A stretch of 37,525 bases of DNA from an uncultured Lachnospiraceae bacterium (GTDB lineage: Bacteria; Bacillota; Clostridia; Lachnospirales; Lachnospiraceae), in NCBI GenBank assembly GCA_947588005.1, contig CANPYE010000011.1:1-37525 (forward strand), given 5' to 3'. Positions within the stretch are counted from its first letter, which is position 1. Every line of letters begins with the position of its first letter. Below are positions 27,227 to 37,060 of the stretch, piece by piece. The translations under genes were made by a program, and so were the position numbers. The notes under the pieces are model-generated. The model was not told where the DNA came from. It did not search any database and worked only from the letters and a program-made list of their open reading frames with translations.

Positions 27227-29488
27227 TTAACTGCCTATCGCTGTAACGGTAACGGTACTGCCGTCCGCGTTCCCGCCGTCTGCGGCCGTTTCTGCCGGCT
27301 GCGCCTGCGTCTCGCCGTTTGCGCTGAAAGCGCTGATCGTATTGCTTCCGAATGTCTCGCCGGCTCCGGCCGTCGGCTCCGGCTCAGAAGGCGCGGTGGG
27401 CGCCGCGGTTGTCTCCGGTGCGGCTGTCGTCTCCGGTTCCGAAGCCTGCGTCTCCGCTGCGGCCGTCGTCTCCGGTTCGGGCGCTGCAGTCGTTTCTGCC
27501 GCGGCCGATGTCTCCGGCTCAGAAGGCGCGGTGGGCGCCGCCGTCGTCTCCGGCTCGGATGCCTGTTTCGACGCCTGCATCGCGCTGTTCGATGCCTGCG
27601 CTCCAGATGAAGACACGCTGCTGTTCGTGGCCGCCGCTCTGCTTGCAGCAGACAGGCTCGCACCGGCTGCCAAGCTGGGATCATAGAACGGATTGGAGAT
27701 GCGAGCGGTCACAATTGTTTTATCGCCGGCCATCATCGCAGCCGTGAAATTCGCTTCCTGCTTGATCACTGCGGAGTCTATCGTGAAAATATGCTCAAAT
27801 CTTGAATCAACCGCCCGTCTGACATCATCCTCCTCCAATTTATACGGAACTTGGGAATTCTCTCCAACAGTCAGCGTAATCCGGCTATTATCTGATTCTG
27901 GTATCCAAACATTCATGTTTTCGAGACTGAGCGTCACCTGCACGGAATCAGCGGTCACCCGGCTGATCGTAAGGCTGTTTTGCTGGGTAATCGTTCGTAC
28001 CCTGTAATAATCGTCCAGATAGCGGACATCATCGCCCGTCTCCGGATCAGACGTTATATGCGCCATAACCACATAATACTGGGCGCCCGGCTCCAGATTA
28101 CTGAACGTATAGCTGTTCTCATAGGTAGTCACACTGGTTCGCCGGGTAGCGTCATACGCATTCCAATACTCATCCTTAGCCGCAAGCACTTCATCACTGT
28201 CGTCCTCTCCGTAAATCTGACGGATCGTAAGGCCTTTTCCACCATTAGCGGCTTCCAGATCCGCAACCGCATGAACCTCCAGAAAGACAGTACCCAATTC
28301 TCCAAAAGGATCCACGAAGTAGTAGCCTACGGTCAGACTGGTGCTTGTCTCCGAACGCACAGACTTGAGCAGGACCACCTTTACCGTATCCTTCTCCTCG
28401 CCGACGCCTCCGGTACCGCCGGAACCGCCGTCGCCGCCTTTGCCGCCCTTGCCGCCTGCGCCTCCGGAACCTCCGGAACCGCCCGTGCCGCCCGTGCCGC
28501 CCGTGCCGCCTGCGCCTCCGGTGCCGCCCGTGCCGCCTGCGCCTCCGGTGCCGCCCGTGCCGCCTCTGCCGCCTGCGCCTCCGGTGCCACCCGTACCACC
28601 GGAACCGCCTGTGCCGCCGTCACCGCCGATTCCTCCGGTGCCGCCGTCGCCGCCGATTCCTCCGGTACCGCCCGTGCCGCCGTCGCCGCCAATTCCTCCG
28701 GTGCCGCCCGTGCCGCCCGCGCCGCCCGCGCCGCCGTCACCGCCTGCGCCGCCACGTATCGTCAGATCGATCTCGTCCGGCGTCTGGGGATCGTCGATGG
28801 TTTTATAAATGGCGGAATCATATGTATTCGTACTGCTGCCGCTGATAAGATGCCGCAGATCCAGAGTCTGATCCCCCGCACCCAGCGTCTCCTGCGCGAT
28901 ATCAAAGGTAAGCGAACCGGCCCGTATCGTCGTCGGCTGAGTCGTCTTCAGACTCATGGTACTGGAACAAAGCCGGGCGTTGCCTACCATGTCCAGCACA
29001 ATGTACAGATAGTTCGGCACATGGAACGTCTCCTCACCGTCCGTAATATCAGTATAGACGATCGCATAACGACGATCCGCCAGCTTGAAAAGCGCCGGTT
29101 CGGAGAGATCGCTGTATTCCGTGTCGTCCGTGACCGCTTCCACGCTGCCGTCCGCGCCTACGCGGTACCCGCCGCCGAACACACGAATGCCGGTCCCGGT
29201 AAAAGCCAGCGTATGACCGCTTAAGGGCAGCCCCGTCCCGTTCATCGAGAGATAATATTGATCGGCGGCGCCTCTTGACACAAGAGCGGTCTCGGTAAGC
29301 TCAACCGGCGTATAAGTTCCGTCATAGACCACCGAACCTACCGGCAATTCCACTCCCGGACTGAAGGCGGCGGCCGTATTGCGCGCTACTAAAGCCATCC
29401 CGGTAAAGATGACAAGCAGAACCGCCGCGACAAGTCCAATCGCGATCCGGTTGCCGCGATTCATTTTGCGAGTCGATTTGATCGCCAT
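27227..29488 (-). CDS. exported glycine-rich (GGX) surface protein, 753 aa
   Basis: N-terminal membrane helix (about 12-33), a beta module to residue 245 with LFKLADRRYAIVYTDIT and NYLYIVLDMVGNARLCSS, then 39 uninterrupted GGX triplets (246-362). Next come fibronectin-III-like domains (LEPGAQYYVVMAHITSD) and a Pro/Thr/Ala/Glu/Ser-rich tail with SEPETTAAP-type repeats. No C-terminal anchor or LPXTG is seen, so the N-terminal helix may be an uncleaved anchor. The start at 29488 has AGGAGG upstream. It is second in the cluster, 16 nt after the 2289-residue protein and 57 nt before the c subunit, implying co-transcription with the motor. Confidence 0.88.
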   Translation of the reverse strand: MAIKSTRKMNRGNRIAIGLVAAVLLVIFTGMALVARNTAAAFSPGVELPVGSVVYDGTYTPVELTETALVSRGAADQYYLSMNGTGLPLSGHTLAFTGTGIRVFGGGYRVGADGSVEAVTDDTEYSDLSEPALFKLADRRYAIVYTDITDGEETFHVPNYLYIVLDMVGNARLCSSTMSLKTTQPTTIRAGSLTFDIAQETLGAGDQTLDLRHLISGSSTNTYDSAIYKTIDDPQTPDEIDLTIRGGAGGDGGAGGAGGTGGTGGIGGDGGTGGTGGIGGDGGTGGIGGDGGTGGSGGTGGTGGAGGRGGTGGTGGAGGTGGTGGAGGTGGTGGTGGSGGSGGAGGKGGKGGDGGSGGTGGVGEEKDTVKVVLLKSVRSETSTSLTVGYYFVDPFGELGTVFLEVHAVADLEAANGGKGLTIRQIYGEDDSDEVLAAKDEYWNAYDATRRTSVTTYENSYTFSNLEPGAQYYVVMAHITSDPETGDDVRYLDDYYRVRTITQQNSLTISRVTADSVQVTLSLENMNVWIPESDNSRITLTVGENSQVPYKLEEDDVRRAVDSRFEHIFTIDSAVIKQEANFTAAMMAGDKTIVTARISNPFYDPSLAAGASLSAASRAAATNSSVSSSGAQASNSAMQASKQASEPETTAAPTAPSEPETSAAAETTAAPEPETTAAAETQASEPETTAAPETTAAPTAPSEPEPTAGAGETFGSNTISAFSANGETQAQPAETAADGGNADGSTVTVTAIGS
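28403..28753 (-). repeat. in-frame GGX tandem repeat (39 triplets)
   Basis: A 351-nt tract encodes 39 consecutive Gly-Gly-X triplets, with X mostly Thr, Ala, Asp, Ile or Ser. Such tracts are expected to fold as polyglycine-II helices, giving a rigid stalk. At DNA level it is a GC-rich 9-nt-unit repeat, prone to length variation by slippage. Confidence 0.9.
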
Positions 29489-29504
29489 GTCAATTCCTCC
29501 TCTC

Positions 29505-32500
29505 TTAGCCGACAAACACGAAGGAAAGCGTTCTGTAAGGCGCACCCGAATTGGGGTCTACCCCCTGCTGATAAAGTTTGACTGTTATCTCGTAATAGCC
29601 GTTCATCGGTACGTCATACGGGATTTCGTAGGTATAAACTTCATAGCCGACCGAGTCGTGAGCTATCTTAAACCACTCGTCATCGGTAGACGTCGTTCCC
29701 TCTGCCGATACAATGATCTGTTCTTCCGAAGATCCGGCATAGCCCTCGATACTCCATTGCACATTTTCAATCGCCTGATACCCCTTATCTCCATATTTCT
29801 CATCAGACTTATCCACTACGCCAAAGCTCTCTGACAGTCTGAGCTGCAGCCTGTTTCCGATTCTGGTAAGAGCTACTTTCTTATCATTGATATAGAGACC
29901 GGATTCATCCGTCAGACTCAGTTCCTTACGAGCCAGCCGGAACACCTGTCCCTTCTGCCATATCGCGTCTTTCTTAGGTCTGACTTTTCCAGTCACTTCA
30001 TAATCTTTTTCCCAGAACTGATCCAAAAATTCCGAGAACTTTTGGCCGGCTGCCGCCATAGCTTCTTCATCATTACTCGGGACTTCCTTGCCGAAGAAGT
30101 ACGAGTAATCCTGTCCATCCGTTCCATCGGGCAGGCCTTCGCTCTTCCCGATATGGTACTTGTCTATCACAGCATAAATGTTGATATAATAGGTTTCGTT
30201 CGGGTCTAATTCATAATTTGGCTGGCTTGTCGTATTGTTTTCGTTGCCGCCCTTCAGCGTGAAAGTCTGTCTGGCTTTCGATGCATCAAACACCTGATCA
30301 TCATATATCGTCTCGACCAGGTTGCCATCTGCATCGGTAAAACGTACCGCGAACAGGCTGACTCCCTTCCTTATATCTTTGTGTCCCATGATGGAATAGC
30401 CCACGTCGTTAATGGAAACCGTAAATGTCATGGAATCCTTGGTCGCCCCTGTGGCATAGATCAGCGCGCCGTAATTGCTCACAGACGGGATCTGGACAGC
30501 GTACACCTGACGCCCCATCTCCGTCTCTCCCTCATATGCCCTCATGAGCAGATAAACTCTCGTACCGGGCTTTAATTCGCTGCGCAGGCTGGACGGAGTC
30601 ATATCGATTTTGACCCTGTTGTTGCTGCCGGTAAAGCTGTTTGACGGAGCAGTGAGCATCCCGTTATCGCGCATATCCTTGTCATTGTAAATAACTAAAC
30701 TCGGATCCGGATCCGTATATTCATTTGTCGAAACCGAACTTCTCAGCAATGTATAAGTCATTCGTACACCGGAAGTACGGTTCAGGGTGAAGAAAAGCTC
30801 CATGTACTTGTCAAAATACCCGTTGTTGTTGTAAACCAGCCCCTTCTCGGAATTAATCACTATGCCAGCCGCCGTCTGGAACGGATAAACTGCTTTCTTA
30901 GCGGTAGCCCGATCCACCAGAACCATAATCTCATCCGGGGAATCCTTCTTCATCATGTAAAAGACTACCCAATAGTCCCCTCCGGCCTGAAGCAGCAGCT
31001 CATCGCCGTCTTTAGGCCTGATTATACCGGATCCGGCATTCTCCGTTCTCTTTTCATCTTCTATCGGGTAACCCCTTCTTGCGTTATCTTCTCCCTTTTC
31101 AAGACGAAGCCGGATCTCTGAGTTTTTGATGGCATTTTCCTTGTTTTTCGGGGTCGGATCTTCAGCAAAGCGATTCGCAAGCGGCTCGCGATCGAACAGC
31201 AGCGCATGAACTACATATTCATCCGTGTCCGTTTCGTCCTTATGCCATTTTTCCGTGCCCGCCTGCTCCTGGTTGTAGACCTGGAAACCGAACACATCCA
31301 CCTGATTGGCGCCGGTCACAAGTTCTCTCGTCAGCCGCATAGTCGGAACAACGTGATTCAGCGTACATTTATTGTCATCATTCGTAAATTTAAGCTCATC
31401 ATATATACCCACGCCCTTTGGAACCACGCAGTCCTTAATTTCTTCCAGCCTGCTGGAAGTGCTCTGCGCCACGCCGTTATTGGTAGGATAGATCCATCTG
31501 CCCGTGGTCCAGTCGCTGCTTCCCTGAATCGTCAGGTTCGCAGCGTACGCTTCATGCTTTACATCCGGGTAAAGCAGATGACGGATGTCCTTAGCCTTTA
31601 TATAAGGATCCGATGTCTGTTTCGCCATAGCGCCATAGGTACCGTTATTGATGTTGCCGCCCACGATATAGCCGCCCAGGCGATAGCTTCCGTCCTGCTG
31701 GCTGATCGTCTGCAGAGCAAAATTGCCGTTCGGATCTTCAATCAGGTTCCAGCCCTGTTCACCGGTATCGTAGTAAATCTGCGCTTCTACGGCGAATGTC
31801 TTCCCTATGAAATCCGTATGCAGATCTCCGGTAGACAACCGGGCATAATACCCCACATCCACTTCATAACTCATGGGCAGATAAATCCGCTGATCGTGTT
31901 CAAGCTCGGACGTCTCCTCCGTAACGGTCTTGATATACAACTCCATCGCGTACGCACGGTTGCCCAGATACAAAGCGGATCGCTCCTGACTGTTCGTCCT
32001 TAAGATAAAATCGATGTAATTCTGCTCAAGATGCTCATCCATAGTGACGTAAACCGGTTGTATCTGGCCAACAGAGATGCTTCTGCCGCTAAAGTAGCTT
32101 CCATAAGCCCGGTCGACCGGGATATGGCAAAGATAAATCCCTTCTTCCCCGTTCTCGCTGTCCGCATCTCCCATATTGAAGGCACTCAAGACGTCGCTGT
32201 ATGACACATCATACAGACTGACATTCACCTTAGGTTCCACTGTGTTAACCCCGCTGGACGAGACAGTATACGGAAGGGCCACAGAATACCAGTCCATACC
32301 GTCGTTGACATTGCTCTCGACACTTCGCGCAATCTCAAACAGGGGCGTCGTCTCTTTTCTGCCACCTGATGTATATTCGATCTGGGTAGCCGTCTCTCCT
32401 GTCGATGCGATCTCTCTGATCGTGTCATCCAGGTCGCGCCATGTATAGTGAAGCTCCAGTATGCCGGTATCCTCCATCATATCGCCGCCCCAGCTTGCAT

Positions 32501-35500
32501 CGGCAGTTTTATACACATAAGTGTAAAATTCGGGAGCCAGCTTGGGCGCTTCCTGCATGCCGGAATTAAGGATATAAGCCACCGTTTTGCCAATCGATAC
32601 ACCATTTTCCGTACCGGCGCCGTAAGAATTCTTAAAACTGGCATAGGTGCTTTCCGGATAGTAGGGATAGGTCGAAGTTGTGCTGCCGGCAGCTTCGCTC
32701 CACTCTACCGTATAGGCAAAGACATAGCGATAACCGCGGCCCATGCCTTTCGGTATGCCGCTCGTCTTGCTCGCGTCGCCGGCGTAGTAGCAGTAATAGC
32801 CATTATAGAAATTATTATCTTCACTCACCGGCTTCTGTTCAGGCCCTCCGCCAAACAGAATCGCGACCTTGGGCGCAGTGTTGCTTCCCGGGGCGAAATC
32901 AATTGTAATCGGCTGTGTAACAACGAGATCAAGCCTATCATCATAATGGACTTGAGATACCGGATCTTTTTCTTCCTTCATCAGCGCGGTATAGAAATTG
33001 TTATACTCAAACGCATAGTAGGTCACGCTTTGTGCCAGACGCTGCGAGTTATCGTAAGTAGATTCCAGCCGGTATCCCACGATCACGTCATCCGGTATTC
33101 TCGGATCAACCGTTCCGCCGTAATCCTTCGCTTCGCCATTCAGAATCGGGATCGCCTTAACGCCATTGTTGGGATCGGTCATCAGGTCGGGCGGCTTGGC
33201 CGCGCCGGTAATCACCTCGGTTCTGGTGCTGACACTGACGTCGAATTCATTCACATAACCCATTTTCATACGGCTGGTCGAGTCCGTCACTTTCGTGACT
33301 TCCAGCGTATAAGCAATTCCGGAGTCCAGACGCAGGTTAAAATCGGTTTCATTAACAGTTACACCGTCATCACCATACAGATCCGCCGCTTGCTTGCCTC
33401 CCGGGATATTGCTCAGCGTAATGCCTGCCAGATAGGTCCTTCCTGGGCCGGTGCCGCGGTAGATCGACAGACTCACATCGCCATTCCGGAGCTGCTCCAG
33501 GGCATGCTCTTTCCTTCTTCTGGTCATTTCCTCGTCTGTAACCGAGTCGTCATCATGCAGCTTCAGTTTTATATTACACGTTACACCCTCGCCGGAGATG
33601 GAGTTCTGTTCCCATATCGCGTCCACGACATACGTCTCAAACGTCCGGAAACTGGCGGTCCCGATGGTACGGCGAACAAAACCGTTACCGTCGTTCAGAT
33701 TAATGTAGCCGCTGACCACGATCGAATAATTGGTATTCTTAAAAAGATGGGTCAGGTCCAAATGCACCTTTATCTGATTGGTTACAGATTCATCCAGTGT
33801 GGCCGTGATAATCTCCTCACCGCTGTCATCATGTTTGATATCCTGTTTACTGCTGCCGATCACGACCTCCCTGTCATAGATCTGGTCGGCATATATCTGC
33901 ACGGTCAGCTCCTGGCCGTCTTTGATCTCCATGCTGGATCCCTGCTTGCTCATATCGATGATGAGATCCCCTTTCATGGTGTCATAATCTGTACCGTATT
34001 CAACCTTTTCCAGCTTCAGCAGGGGCAGAGAATCACCCATCGACATGACCTCGGCACTTTGTCCCAGGTCGTAGTAAACATCCTTCTCATTATCATTAAA
34101 TACCAGTTCAACTTTGAACCTGTAATTCACATTGGAAGGCAGGAAGAAGCTCACCGGTCCGGTCTCGTTGGGCAGAGCCGTCTTCTGCGCGGCCTCTACC
34201 CAAGCCCCGTCCTTATATTCCATAGCCGTATAGACATATCGGACTACGCCTCCGTCTGAATCAGTAACAGCAGGCCGGTTTACCTCAAAAGCGCCGGTAA
34301 CGCGATTGAAGCTGGCCGTCGGAACCGGTTTATTGTTCTCCTGTCCCGGTTCCCACCATGTAGGCGGAGTACGCAGAGTAAGCCCATCCAATTCCTGATT
34401 GGTGAGAATACTCATCGTTTCATTATCGCCGCTTGTACTCACAAACACCCTGACCACATAATTGGTATCCGGAGAGAGCGGCTTTGTGGAACTCCTTGTC
34501 AAAGCCCCTACCTGATCGCCGAATGTCAGGCTCAGGTTATACGCATTCCCGTCCTTCGGTACTTTTTGTGTCCCAATGGCGTCTAAGTAAGAGATGTCGA
34601 CGTCGCCGGGGGTTTGGATATAGTCCAGAGTATATCTGGCCTCATAATCTACGCCCGGCGAACTGAGCGAAGCAGAAGACGTAACCTTTCTGTTCTGCGC
34701 CGGAGTAAGCAGATAGAGCTGCACCACTTTTACAGAATCCTGATACGCCTCCGCCACATTGACGCCGACCGTAAGGGTAGACGTACCGGCAGATTCATAG
34801 TTAAGATAAATACCTGTAGAATCCGTGTAGAAGAAACGACTGACAAATTCTCTGGAATAGAGCATTCCAGACATGTTGTAGTACGCCACCACAGAAATGC
34901 GGTAACTGGTGTCAGGCGTAAGCACATCGGTATTATAATTCCCCTCTTCACCTTCCATCGCCATGAAGTAAGCAGGAGTAGCATCGAATGAATTCGGAGC
35001 AAAGGGGCCCGCTGTTCCCTCGTTATAACCTCCCGAAAGACTAAGGCACTGAACCTGCTCGCCGGTCTCCACATTATAAATGGTAACCTTGGGATTATAC
35101 TTTTCACTATCGGTTCCGACCATATTGCTTATATCCAGCAGACCTTGCTCATCATCCACCTGAATCGCGCCCCTTAAGCCGGTAGCGGTAACCTGCCAGT
35201 CCACGAAGGACATCACAGGCAGGGCCACGTTCGTCGAGCTCTGGATCGTCGCGTCGTTGCCCTTATTGCCGGTGTAGCCGTCGCTGCCGCTCTTGCCGTT
35301 GCCGCCATTGGCTCCCGACGTGCCGGAATCGCCGTTTGCGCCGGAGATGCCGGACGTACCGGAACCGCCCTGGCGGCCATTCGCACCGATCTGGCCGTTC
35401 GCGCCGGCCTGACCGGTCGCACCGGTCTGTCCGGTCGCACCGGTACTGCCGGAGGAACCGCTGCTGCCCTGATCGCCTGCTTCGCCGGCCGCACCCTGTT

Positions 35501-36374
35501 CACCGGCCGCGCCCTGCTCGCCGCGCACGCCCTGCTGGCCGTTCTCGCCCTGGTCGCCGTTCTCGCCGGCTTCGCCGTCCACGCCGTCCTCGCCGTCTAT
35601 GGTGTCGATATTCAGTTCCGGCACGATCTGCCGGCGGGTTTCATTCTCTGCGAGAACGATGCTGTCGTCCGCGCTCACGGAGAGCTTGGCTAAGGACATC
35701 TTATGAGTGCCGTCGTCGATAAGCTGGGTCACAGGCGTGACTTTAACCCCGCCCTGCGTCTCGATGTAGCAGTCGGGGGAGATCGTCGTCCACAGGTTCT
35801 CCGCTGTGAGCAGCTGAACGATATTGTCCTCGGTGACGGTCACCTGCACATAGTCGCCCACGGGTCTCACATCATCGTCGGAGAAATGGATCGTCAGTTC
35901 CGGGGAACGAATGATATACTTGTCGTCGGACAGCTTCCAGAGGTTCTCTCCGAAATTAACCGTGCCGGCGTTCGTCTCTGCCGTGTAGACTCCTCCGGAC
36001 CCGGAGATCGGCAGCTCGGCGGTGATATAATAGTTATTAATGAAATTCTCGGACAGATCGTTGAAATCGAGCAGAATACTGTCGCTGAGCGCGAAAAAGC
36101 TTCCGTCGTCCAGACGCGCGAAGCTCTCGCTCCGTACAACGGCCTTCTCCCCGTCGCTGTCCCGGAAACTTACCTGCCCGGCCCTGGAGATCTGATACGT
36201 CTCCTGGCCTGTGAAGCCTACCTGCTTTACTTCTCCCCCATCCCCGCGGAGTACGTATCCGTCCATAGGAAAGGACGGCCGGGAGCTGACCGACCTCCAC
36301 ACTCCAAAGGCGGTGAAGCCAACCAGCGCGGTCAGGCATAATGCCATCACTGATATGACAATTTTCTTCCCCAT
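29505..36374 (-). CDS. giant exported collagen-like surface protein, 2289 aa
   Basis: N-terminal membrane helix (about 5-26), a beta module to residue 260 with LWKLSDDKYIIRSPELTI and DYVQVTVTEDNIVQLLTAEN, then 38 perfect GXY collagen-like triplets (261-374). A long array of fibronectin-III-like domains runs to the C-terminus (LTPDTSYRISVVAYYN, LSPDTNYVVRVFVS, LFKNTNYSIVVSGY, LKPGTRVYLLMRAY). No C-terminal membrane helix or sortase signal is seen. It is the first gene of the cluster, behind about 400 nt of upstream sequence, with AGGAG before the ATG. Probably a cell-surface fibre held in the membrane by its N-terminus; function unknown. Confidence 0.9.
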   Translation of the reverse strand: MGKKIVISVMALCLTALVGFTAFGVWRSVSSRPSFPMDGYVLRGDGGEVKQVGFTGQETYQISRAGQVSFRDSDGEKAVVRSESFARLDDGSFFALSDSILLDFNDLSENFINNYYITAELPISGSGGVYTAETNAGTVNFGENLWKLSDDKYIIRSPELTIHFSDDDVRPVGDYVQVTVTEDNIVQLLTAENLWTTISPDCYIETQGGVKVTPVTQLIDDGTHKMSLAKLSVSADDSIVLAENETRRQIVPELNIDTIDGEDGVDGEAGENGDQGENGQQGVRGEQGAAGEQGAAGEAGDQGSSGSSGSTGATGQTGATGQAGANGQIGANGRQGGSGTSGISGANGDSGTSGANGGNGKSGSDGYTGNKGNDATIQSSTNVALPVMSFVDWQVTATGLRGAIQVDDEQGLLDISNMVGTDSEKYNPKVTIYNVETGEQVQCLSLSGGYNEGTAGPFAPNSFDATPAYFMAMEGEEGNYNTDVLTPDTSYRISVVAYYNMSGMLYSREFVSRFFYTDSTGIYLNYESAGTSTLTVGVNVAEAYQDSVKVVQLYLLTPAQNRKVTSSASLSSPGVDYEARYTLDYIQTPGDVDISYLDAIGTQKVPKDGNAYNLSLTFGDQVGALTRSSTKPLSPDTNYVVRVFVSTSGDNETMSILTNQELDGLTLRTPPTWWEPGQENNKPVPTASFNRVTGAFEVNRPAVTDSDGGVVRYVYTAMEYKDGAWVEAAQKTALPNETGPVSFFLPSNVNYRFKVELVFNDNEKDVYYDLGQSAEVMSMGDSLPLLKLEKVEYGTDYDTMKGDLIIDMSKQGSSMEIKDGQELTVQIYADQIYDREVVIGSSKQDIKHDDSGEEIITATLDESVTNQIKVHLDLTHLFKNTNYSIVVSGYINLNDGNGFVRRTIGTASFRTFETYVVDAIWEQNSISGEGVTCNIKLKLHDDDSVTDEEMTRRRKEHALEQLRNGDVSLSIYRGTGPGRTYLAGITLSNIPGGKQAADLYGDDGVTVNETDFNLRLDSGIAYTLEVTKVTDSTSRMKMGYVNEFDVSVSTRTEVITGAAKPPDLMTDPNNGVKAIPILNGEAKDYGGTVDPRIPDDVIVGYRLESTYDNSQRLAQSVTYYAFEYNNFYTALMKEEKDPVSQVHYDDRLDLVVTQPITIDFAPGSNTAPKVAILFGGGPEQKPVSEDNNFYNGYYCYYAGDASKTSGIPKGMGRGYRYVFAYTVEWSEAAGSTTSTYPYYPESTYASFKNSYGAGTENGVSIGKTVAYILNSGMQEAPKLAPEFYTYVYKTADASWGGDMMEDTGILELHYTWRDLDDTIREIASTGETATQIEYTSGGRKETTPLFEIARSVESNVNDGMDWYSVALPYTVSSSGVNTVEPKVNVSLYDVSYSDVLSAFNMGDADSENGEEGIYLCHIPVDRAYGSYFSGRSISVGQIQPVYVTMDEHLEQNYIDFILRTNSQERSALYLGNRAYAMELYIKTVTEETSELEHDQRIYLPMSYEVDVGYYARLSTGDLHTDFIGKTFAVEAQIYYDTGEQGWNLIEDPNGNFALQTISQQDGSYRLGGYIVGGNINNGTYGAMAKQTSDPYIKAKDIRHLLYPDVKHEAYAANLTIQGSSDWTTGRWIYPTNNGVAQSTSSRLEEIKDCVVPKGVGIYDELKFTNDDNKCTLNHVVPTMRLTRELVTGANQVDVFGFQVYNQEQAGTEKWHKDETDTDEYVVHALLFDREPLANRFAEDPTPKNKENAIKNSEIRLRLEKGEDNARRGYPIEDEKRTENAGSGIIRPKDGDELLLQAGGDYWVVFYMMKKDSPDEIMVLVDRATAKKAVYPFQTAAGIVINSEKGLVYNNNGYFDKYMELFFTLNRTSGVRMTYTLLRSSVSTNEYTDPDPSLVIYNDKDMRDNGMLTAPSNSFTGSNNRVKIDMTPSSLRSELKPGTRVYLLMRAYEGETEMGRQVYAVQIPSVSNYGALIYATGATKDSMTFTVSINDVGYSIMGHKDIRKGVSLFAVRFTDADGNLVETIYDDQVFDASKARQTFTLKGGNENNTTSQPNYELDPNETYYINIYAVIDKYHIGKSEGLPDGTDGQDYSYFFGKEVPSNDEEAMAAAGQKFSEFLDQFWEKDYEVTGKVRPKKDAIWQKGQVFRLARKELSLTDESGLYINDKKVALTRIGNRLQLRLSESFGVVDKSDEKYGDKGYQAIENVQWSIEGYAGSSEEQIIVSAEGTTSTDDEWFKIAHDSVGYEVYTYEIPYDVPMNGYYEITVKLYQQGVDPNSGAPYRTLSFVFVG
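35253..35594 (-). repeat. collagen-like GXY repeat (38 triplets)
   Basis: 342 nt encode 38 uninterrupted Gly-X-Y triplets, beginning GEDGVDGEAGENGDQ and ending GSDGYTGNKGND. It is rich in charged triplets at the N-terminal end and in Ala/Ser/Thr later. Expected to form a trimeric collagen-like stalk, which would make the protein a trimer. Confidence 0.9.
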
Positions 36375-36661
36375 TCCAGCATCTCTCCTGTCTGTTCCGA
36401 AATTACTTTGAAACTCTTGAAAAACCTTTAAAAATCCCGTTTTGATCCCTGTTTCAGCAAAACCAGCTAACGCAAATTTGCCGCAGAACCAATTTATCCG
36501 GATTGCGACATCTCCACGAAGCCATTTGCTTTATTATACAACAGGGGGTATCCCGCAAAGTGTCTCGCATTACCCGAGATATATATTTTCTTTTTTCTTT
36601 AGAAATTGGGGAATTGTCGGAATTATGTGAACAAAATTGTTGCCTCAAAGAAAAATTTTTA
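36375..36661 (-). promoter_or_regulatory. upstream region of the ATPase/surface-protein cluster
   Basis: A/T-rich and without a convincing gene. On the minus strand a perfect TATAAT lies at 36538-36533, followed by an untranslated leader of about 150 nt; the -35 at 17-nt spacing (ACTTTG) is poor, so an activator may be needed. An inverted repeat TCTCG-N7-CGAGA at 36563-36579 overlaps or abuts the expected -35 side and could be an operator. The assignment is tentative. Confidence 0.4.
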
Positions 36662-36690
36662 TTGCATTCTTTCACCGCCTGATGTATAAT
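36662..36690 (+). promoter_or_regulatory. promoter of the antisense antitoxin RNA
   Basis: TTGCAT (36662-36667) and a perfect TATAAT (36685-36690) are spaced by 17 nt on the plus strand. Transcription would start near 36697 and run into the terminator shared with the toxin gene. It points away from the surface-protein cluster. Confidence 0.75.
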
Positions 36691-36696
36691 ATGCTT

Positions 36697-36798
36697 ATCA
36701 AGACAGCCGGTAAGGTGAATCCATCTCACCCGCCCCGGTGAAATCTAAGACTAAGAGATAGCCGTTTCCCTAAGATCAAGACGGCTATTTCTTATTTT
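36697..36798 (+). ncRNA. probable RatA-like antitoxin RNA
   Basis: A short transcription unit of about 100 nt has a good promoter and an intrinsic terminator on the plus strand. It has no sensible open frame and faces the holin-like toxin gene. Its 3' part is complementary to the 3' end of the toxin message, the arrangement of TxpA/RatA and BsrG/SR4 type I systems. The central AAGGTGAATCC and CTCACC blocks can form local hairpins. The identity rests on context, not on a sequence match to a named RNA. Confidence 0.65.
36758..36797. terminator. bidirectional terminator between toxin and antitoxin
   Basis: ATAGCCGT (36758-36765) pairs with ACGGCTAT (36781-36788) around a 15-nt loop. On the plus strand it is followed by TTCTTATTTTT, and on the minus strand by the moderately T-rich CTCTTAGTCTTAG. 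It serves both convergent transcripts. Confidence 0.7.
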
Positions 36799-36869
36799 TC
36801 ATATTCAGAATTGCAACAATGAAAAATCCCCATCGTCAGTAATACCATGAATTCCTCGTATGTACTCAC
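36785..36869 (-). pseudogene. holin-like type I toxin, frameshifted
   Basis: GTG at 36869, behind a very strong GGGGGTGATT ribosome site, begins MSTYEEFMVLLTMG, the N-terminus of the putative holin-like toxin family (TxpA/BsrG type). The frame then reads an unrelated tail and stops at 36792. Shifting by one base at the GGGG run (complement of 36828-36831) gives GFFIVAILNMKNKK and a stop at 36785, exactly the expected hydrophobic helix and basic end. The restored toxin would have 27 residues. Either a real inactivating insertion or a base-calling error at the homopolymer. Confidence 0.75.
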
Positions 36870-37060
36870 AATAATCACCCCCTTCCGCAAGACTCGGAAT
36901 GGGCAAGAGCACGTCCCCCGGCTGCCCGGATAAACATATGATACTGTCAAGGTACGCTCGTTTTCTTTGGTGTCGCTGGATTTTATCCGATGTAAATCAC
37001 GTAAATCAGACTGACCGTCCTCCCCGGCAGAAGCGGCAGAACGCCGCGCCGGATGAAATT

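Noticed and set aside
28403-28753. Possible CRISPR-like array
   Set aside because: The repeats are 9-nt Gly-Gly-X codon units with no unique spacers, and they are in frame within a large gene.
28341-28808. Pro-rich plus-strand frame (PPxPP repeats)
   Set aside because: It is the complement of the GGX tract; the minus frame is continuous with a membrane-anchored protein.
27227-29488. Sortase-anchored (LPXTG) surface protein
   Set aside because: No LPXTG-like motif or C-terminal hydrophobic segment is present in the 753-aa or 2289-aa protein.
32448-34259. 603-codon plus-strand open frame inside the 2289-aa gene
   Set aside because: Antisense shadow of a GC-rich coding gene; the translation has no motifs and the minus frame carries coherent fibronectin-III-like repeats.
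36454-36729. 91-codon minus-strand frame upstream of the cluster
   Set aside because: Cys/His-rich with no recognisable pattern; it lies across the antitoxin promoter and the cluster's candidate promoter.
36697-36798. Riboswitch (cobalamin-like GGTGAAATC stretch)
   Set aside because: Only a short fragment is similar, there is no downstream plus-strand gene to control, and the antisense position to the toxin explains the RNA better.
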